Made by a program: the position numbers and the translations under genes | In this document: positions 61,047 through 64,000 of the stretch, one piece after another | Layout of the letters: every line of letters starts with the position of its first letter | Position numbering within the stretch: position 1 is the stretch's first letter | Assembly (NCBI GenBank): GCA_041394145.1 | Contig: JAWKIW010000002.1 | Span: 62,001-126,000, forward strand | DNA length: 64,000 bases | Direction of reading: 5' to 3' | Origin: JAWKIW01 sp041394145 | Lineage (GTDB): Bacteria; Actinomycetota; Acidimicrobiia; Acidimicrobiales; Acidimicrobilacustridaceae | Notes under the pieces: model-generated | Databases searched by the model: none | What the model was told of the DNA's origin: nothing | What the model saw: the letters and a program-made list of their open reading frames with translations, nothing else

Positions 61047-62567
61047 TCAGCCGCCGACGGTGTCGGTGGTGCGATCGGCCGCCCAGGCGGCGATCGCCTC
61101 GCCCATCGGGGTCGACGGTGGCCCGGCGACGAAGGGCCAGATCTCCTCGGCCAGGCGTCGCCAGTTGCCGGTGGCCCGCAGCTCGCCGAACAGCGCGTAC
61201 AGGCCGAGGTTGATCCGCTGGATGATGACGAACTCCGGCGGCAGGTTGGCCGCCTTCATGATCTCGCCGTAGGGGCCGCGCTGGTCGAAGAAGCGGCGGA
61301 CCGTCTCCGAGGCGTACTCCGGTTCGATGGTGTAGGTGCCATCGCGCATGACGAACTCGTAGAAGTGGCCGAAGTAGTCGATGACCTCGTCGTCGGTGAA
61401 GGGCTCGCCGCTGCGCAGCAGGCCGACCCGCTCGAGGGTCTTGCGGAAGCGGACGGGATCCGGCTCGAGGACCATCCAACGGATCATCTCGCCGAACGGC
61501 TCGAGCTCGTCCTCGGTGAAGTGGCGCACCAGCCCGAAGTCGAGGAAGGTCACGTGACCGCCGGGTCGGAACAGGTAGTTGCCCGGGTGGGGGTCGCCGT
61601 TGAACGCGCCGAGCTGGTACAGGCTGCCGAAGGCGAACCGGTACAGGGTCTCGGCGGCGAGGTCCTTCTCGGCCTGGCTCCAGGTGAGCAGCTCGTCCCA
61701 GTGCACGCCCTCGGCCAGCTCGGTCGTCAGGACCCGAGCGGTGCTGTAGCGCTCGACCACCCGCGGCACGTGGATGTACGGGTGCCCGGCGTAGTGATCG
61801 GCGAACAGGGTCTGGTTCCGGGCCTCGTTGTGGTAGTCGAGCTCCTCGGCGAGGCGGGCCCGCAGCTCCTCGACGAAGGGCTTGTGGTCGAAGCCGGGGA
61901 AGAGCTGGGCCATGCCGGCGAACAGCAGGCCCACGTTGTCGAGGTCGGCCGCCATCGCCTCGTCGACGCCCGGGTACTGCACCTTGACGGCCACCGCCTC
62001 GCCCTCGTGGGTGATGGCCCGGTGGACCTGACCGATCGACGCCGAGGCGATGGGGGTGGCGTCCCAGGTGGCGAACACCTCGTCGGGAGCACCGCCGAGC
62101 TCGGCCGCGACCATGTCGGCGGCCAGCTCCGGGTGCATCGGCGGCGCGTCCTTCTGCAGGTCGGCCAGTGCGCTGCGGACGTGCTCGGGCAGCCCCTGGT
62201 CGAGGTAGCTGGCCATCTGGCCGAGCTTCATCATGGCGCCCTTCATGTTCCCGAGCGCCTCGGCCACCTGCTCGGCGGTCTTCAGCTCGTACTGGCGGTC
62301 GAGCGCCGCCCTGCGCTCGGCCGAGGCGAAGACGCGCTTGGCGCGGTGCGCGGCGAACCCGGCGCCGGCCTTGGCGCCCACCCGAGCCAGCTGGGCGTTG
62401 CGGGCCGACTGCGAGCTGTGGCGGATCGGGTGGCTGCCGCCAGCCACCCCCGTCTGCTCGTGCTGCTCCTTCTGGCGCTGACGGAGGAGGGCGGCGGCGA
62501 CGATGGCACCGGCGGTGCCGGCGGCCAGGGCGCCGGCGGTGGCGGTGCGGGGCGAGACGCGCGGCAT
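61047..62567 (-). CDS. ABC1 kinase-like protein (AarF/UbiB family)
   Basis: 506 residues with the complete family signature. After a short N-terminal hydrophobic helix come M-M-K-L-G-Q-M-A-S-Y (the KxGQ motif), A-S-I-G-Q-V-H-R-A, the lysine strand V-A-V-K-V-Q-Y-P-G-V, the catalytic loop G-D-P-H-P-G-N-Y and the metal loop V-T-F-L-D-F-G-L-V. AarF/COQ8 proteins are atypical kinases/ATPases connected with isoprenoid-quinone metabolism. TACCGT (62575-62580) 7 nt before the ATG and ACACAA (62598-62603) 17 bp further give a well-formed promoter. Confidence 0.9.
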   Translation of the reverse strand: MPRVSPRTATAGALAAGTAGAIVAAALLRQRQKEQHEQTGVAGGSHPIRHSSQSARNAQLARVGAKAGAGFAAHRAKRVFASAERRAALDRQYELKTAEQVAEALGNMKGAMMKLGQMASYLDQGLPEHVRSALADLQKDAPPMHPELAADMVAAELGGAPDEVFATWDATPIASASIGQVHRAITHEGEAVAVKVQYPGVDEAMAADLDNVGLLFAGMAQLFPGFDHKPFVEELRARLAEELDYHNEARNQTLFADHYAGHPYIHVPRVVERYSTARVLTTELAEGVHWDELLTWSQAEKDLAAETLYRFAFGSLYQLGAFNGDPHPGNYLFRPGGHVTFLDFGLVRHFTEDELEPFGEMIRWMVLEPDPVRFRKTLERVGLLRSGEPFTDDEVIDYFGHFYEFVMRDGTYTIEPEYASETVRRFFDQRGPYGEIMKAANLPPEFVIIQRINLGLYALFGELRATGNWRRLAEEIWPFVAGPPSTPMGEAIAAWAADRTTDTVGG

Positions 62568-62574
62568 GTCCTCA

Positions 62575-62603
62575 ACGGTAGGAGCGGTGGCGCGCCGACA
62601 CAA
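62575..62603 (-). promoter_or_regulatory. Promoter of the AarF/UbiB gene
   Basis: On the minus strand TTGTGT (62603 to 62598), 17 bp, TACCGT (62580 to 62575), then 7 nt to the ATG. The best-formed -35/-10 pair in the window. Confidence 0.6.
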
Positions 62604-62621
62604 AATGGACAGACGCCTTAT

Positions 62622-62650
62622 TTCGACCGTGGCGACGGCACCGGTACCCT
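62622..62650 (+). promoter_or_regulatory. Promoter of the DsbA-fold gene
   Basis: TTCGAC (62622-62627), 17 bp, TACCCT (62645-62650), then 7 nt to the ATG at 62658. It is divergent from the AarF promoter within ~90 bp. Confidence 0.55.
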
Positions 62651-62657
62651 CCGGGCC

Positions 62658-63311
62658 ATGGCCGCCGCCGCCCCGCCCGTGATCGAGGTCTTCGCCGACG
62701 TGGGCTGCCCCTTCACCCACGTGGGGCTGTTGCGCCTCGTCGCCGTCCGCCGGGAGGCCGGCCGCGAGGAGGTGCGGCTGCGGGTGCGGGCCTGGCCCTT
62801 GGAGCTGGTCAACGGGACCCCGCTCGATCCCGCCTTCATCGCCGAGGAGGTCGCCGACATCCGCGACCAGGTGGCACCCGACCTGTTCAGCGGCTTCCGC
62901 GCCGACCACTTCCCCCGTACCTCGTTGCCCGCCTTCGTGCTCGCCGGGGACGCCTACGCCATCGACGACGCCACCGGCGAGGCGGTCAGCCTCGCCGTGC
63001 GCCACGCCCTGTTCGAGGACGGCCTCGACGTGGCCGACCCCGAGGTCCTCGCCGCCATCGCCGAGCGCCACGGCGTCCCGAGCGCCCGCGAGCGCGCCGA
63101 GGCCGACCGCCACGGCGGCGACCACCCCGGTCCGCTCGCCGACCTCGCCGAGGGGCGCCGTCGGGGCGTCATCGGCTCGCCGCACTTCTTCACCCCCGGT
63201 GGCGACTTCTTCTGCCCGGCGCTCGACATCGCCAAGGTCGACGGCCACCTGCACATCACCGCCGACCTCGAGGGCTTCGACGCCTTCGCCCGCGCCTGCT
63301 TCGCCCGCTGA
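62658..63311 (+). CDS. DsbA-family (FrnE/HCCA-isomerase-like) thioredoxin-fold protein
   Basis: 217 residues. The N-terminal strand VIEVFADVGCPFTHVGLLRL has the active-site cysteine, but the second cysteine of CxxC is replaced (C-P-F-T), as in FrnE/isomerase-like members that do not form a disulfide. The inserted helical domain and the C-terminal cis-Pro strand (IGSPHFFTPGGDFFCPALD) complete the fold. It has no signal peptide, so it is cytoplasmic and probably a GST-kappa-like isomerase or transferase, not a periplasmic oxidase. Confidence 0.85.
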   Translation: MAAAAPPVIEVFADVGCPFTHVGLLRLVAVRREAGREEVRLRVRAWPLELVNGTPLDPAFIAEEVADIRDQVAPDLFSGFRADHFPRTSLPAFVLAGDAYAIDDATGEAVSLAVRHALFEDGLDVADPEVLAAIAERHGVPSARERAEADRHGGDHPGPLADLAEGRRRGVIGSPHFFTPGGDFFCPALDIAKVDGHLHITADLEGFDAFARACFAR

Positions 63312-63381
63312 GCGCGGTGGGGTCGCCGCCGAACGCAGCTCCCCGGTCCCGGTCGAGCTCGCCCGGCTAGGGTCGTTGCCG

Positions 63382-64000
63382 ATGGTCGGGACCAAGGACA
63401 GGTTCAACCCTGCGCTGCCGGCGCCGCCCCGCAAGGGCACGCGGCCGCTGCTGTACGTCGTCATGCCGAGGTGGCCGGGCCAGGGCTCGCACCGCACGTT
63501 CGGGCACCGCTACCCGCCCATGGCGCTGTACGTGCTGGCCGCGCTCGCCCGGCGGGAGGGCTGGGACGTCTTCGTCGTCGACCAGAACTACCAGGACCTG
63601 CCGGCCGCCGATCCCGACCTCGTGGCCATCACGGTGTGGACCATGAGCGCCCCCCAGGCCTACCGCACCGCCGACGCCTACCGCGCCCGCGGCGTCCCCG
63701 TGGTCCTCGGCGGGGTGCACGCGTCGCTGCTGCCCGGCGAGGCGCTGCGCCACGCCGACGCCGTGGTGGCCGGCGAGGCCGAGGCCATCTTCGGCACCGT
63801 GCTCGCCGACGCCGCGGCCGGCGCGCTCCAGCCGATCTACCACGGCTCGTGGGGCTCGATGGACGCCGTGCCCGGCGTCGTTGAGTTCCGCGACATCATC
63901 GAGTCGATGCCCCTCGGGCGGTACTACCCGTCCCTCACCCTGCAGACCACCCGGGGCTGTCGCTTCAACTGCGACTTCTGCTCGGTGATCCGCATCAACG
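63382..64000 (+). CDS. B12-binding-domain radical SAM protein (5' part; continues beyond window)
   Basis: The first 206 residues are visible. An N-terminal corrinoid-binding-like Rossmann domain (PMALYVLAALARREGWDVFVV, DPDLVAITVWTMSA, GVPVVLGGVHASLLPGEAL, ADAVVAGEAE) is followed by the radical SAM cysteines C193-x3-C197-x2-C200 in R-G-C-R-F-N-C-D-F-C. Such proteins are often methyltransferases or hopanoid/cofactor-modifying enzymes using cobalamin. The corrinoid uptake operon in the same window would supply it. TAGGGT (63368-63373) lies 8 nt before the ATG. The catalytic part lies beyond the right edge. Confidence 0.88.
   Translation, partial: MVGTKDRFNPALPAPPRKGTRPLLYVVMPRWPGQGSHRTFGHRYPPMALYVLAALARREGWDVFVVDQNYQDLPAADPDLVAITVWTMSAPQAYRTADAYRARGVPVVLGGVHASLLPGEALRHADAVVAGEAEAIFGTVLADAAAGALQPIYHGSWGSMDAVPGVVEFRDIIESMPLGRYYPSLTLQTTRGCRFNCDFCSVIRIN

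Overview
This is a very GC-rich stretch (roughly three quarters G+C by eye) of an actinobacterial chromosome, open at both ends. The best guess is class Acidimicrobiia (Iamia/Ilumatobacter type). The basis is: two Tat-exported proteins sharing a C-terminal domain that ends in a D-[VI]-[IV]-G-[FY]-[YF] motif, DUF2510-type GWW..DG.WYPP repeats, an F420-type LLM oxidoreductase, a CYP142-like steroid P450, MurT/GatD, an SCO2322-family protein beside a B12-riboswitch ECF transporter, and many genes with a TANNNT box only 6-9 nt before the start codon (leaderless-type promoters). The class assignment is inference. No rRNA, tRNA, CRISPR array, insertion sequence or prophage was recognised; this looks like ordinary chromosome with several lineage-specific genes.

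Layout. 0-9.8 kb: trehalose-phosphatase (broken by indels), an RCK protein with a pore-less 2-TM segment, a secreted serine hydrolase, a gene remnant, an aminotransferase, a CYP142-like P450, a degenerate ABC1 kinase and a crotonase; two TGACAC-type palindromes lie before the last three. 9.8-20.3 kb: two overlapping paralogous secreted tripeptidylpeptidase-type hydrolases, a beta-propeller protein, a Tat-secreted protein, an LLM oxidoreductase, a protein-deglycation pair (ketosamine 3-kinase plus low-Mr phosphatase) and the lipid II amidation pair gatD/murT. 20.3-28.9 kb: a small protein, an N-acyl-D-amino-acid deacylase behind a KstR-like operator, an MpaB-like protein, then a cobalamin riboswitch reading into a four-gene ECF corrinoid transporter whose genes are joined by GTGA overlaps. 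28.9-43.3 kb: small enzymes, a PAP2-kinase fusion with a membrane partner, a second Tat-secreted protein, a 2-hydroxyacid dehydrogenase, and two phosphodiester-glycosidase paralogues flanking an esterase, followed by a Kelch lipoprotein. 43.3-51.4 kb: a TPR protein, a polyproline-tailed protein, a CpaE-like ATPase, a membrane-anchored Swt1/HEPN protein and a repeat-rich DUF2510/PH/SHOCT protein. 51.5-55.9 kb: biotin operon bioA-(exported hydrolase)-bioF-bioD with 4-nt overlaps. 55.9-64 kb: an MprAB-type two-component system divergent from a secreted protein, a MacB/LolD-type ABC exporter, AarF/UbiB, a DsbA-fold protein and a B12-binding radical SAM enzyme cut by the right edge.

Two window-wide points shape the annotation. 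First, at least a dozen genes carry single-base frame breaks, several in G/C homopolymers and some several times per gene; most are better explained by sequence or assembly indels than by decay, so coordinates here span the whole reconstructed gene. Second, three copies of a 48-51 bp hairpin element with conserved ends (GTTCTCGTCATG ... CATGACCGGAAC) occur at 22643, 30350 and 60950; two have perfect stems of unrelated inner sequence. This is the least explained structure in the window.
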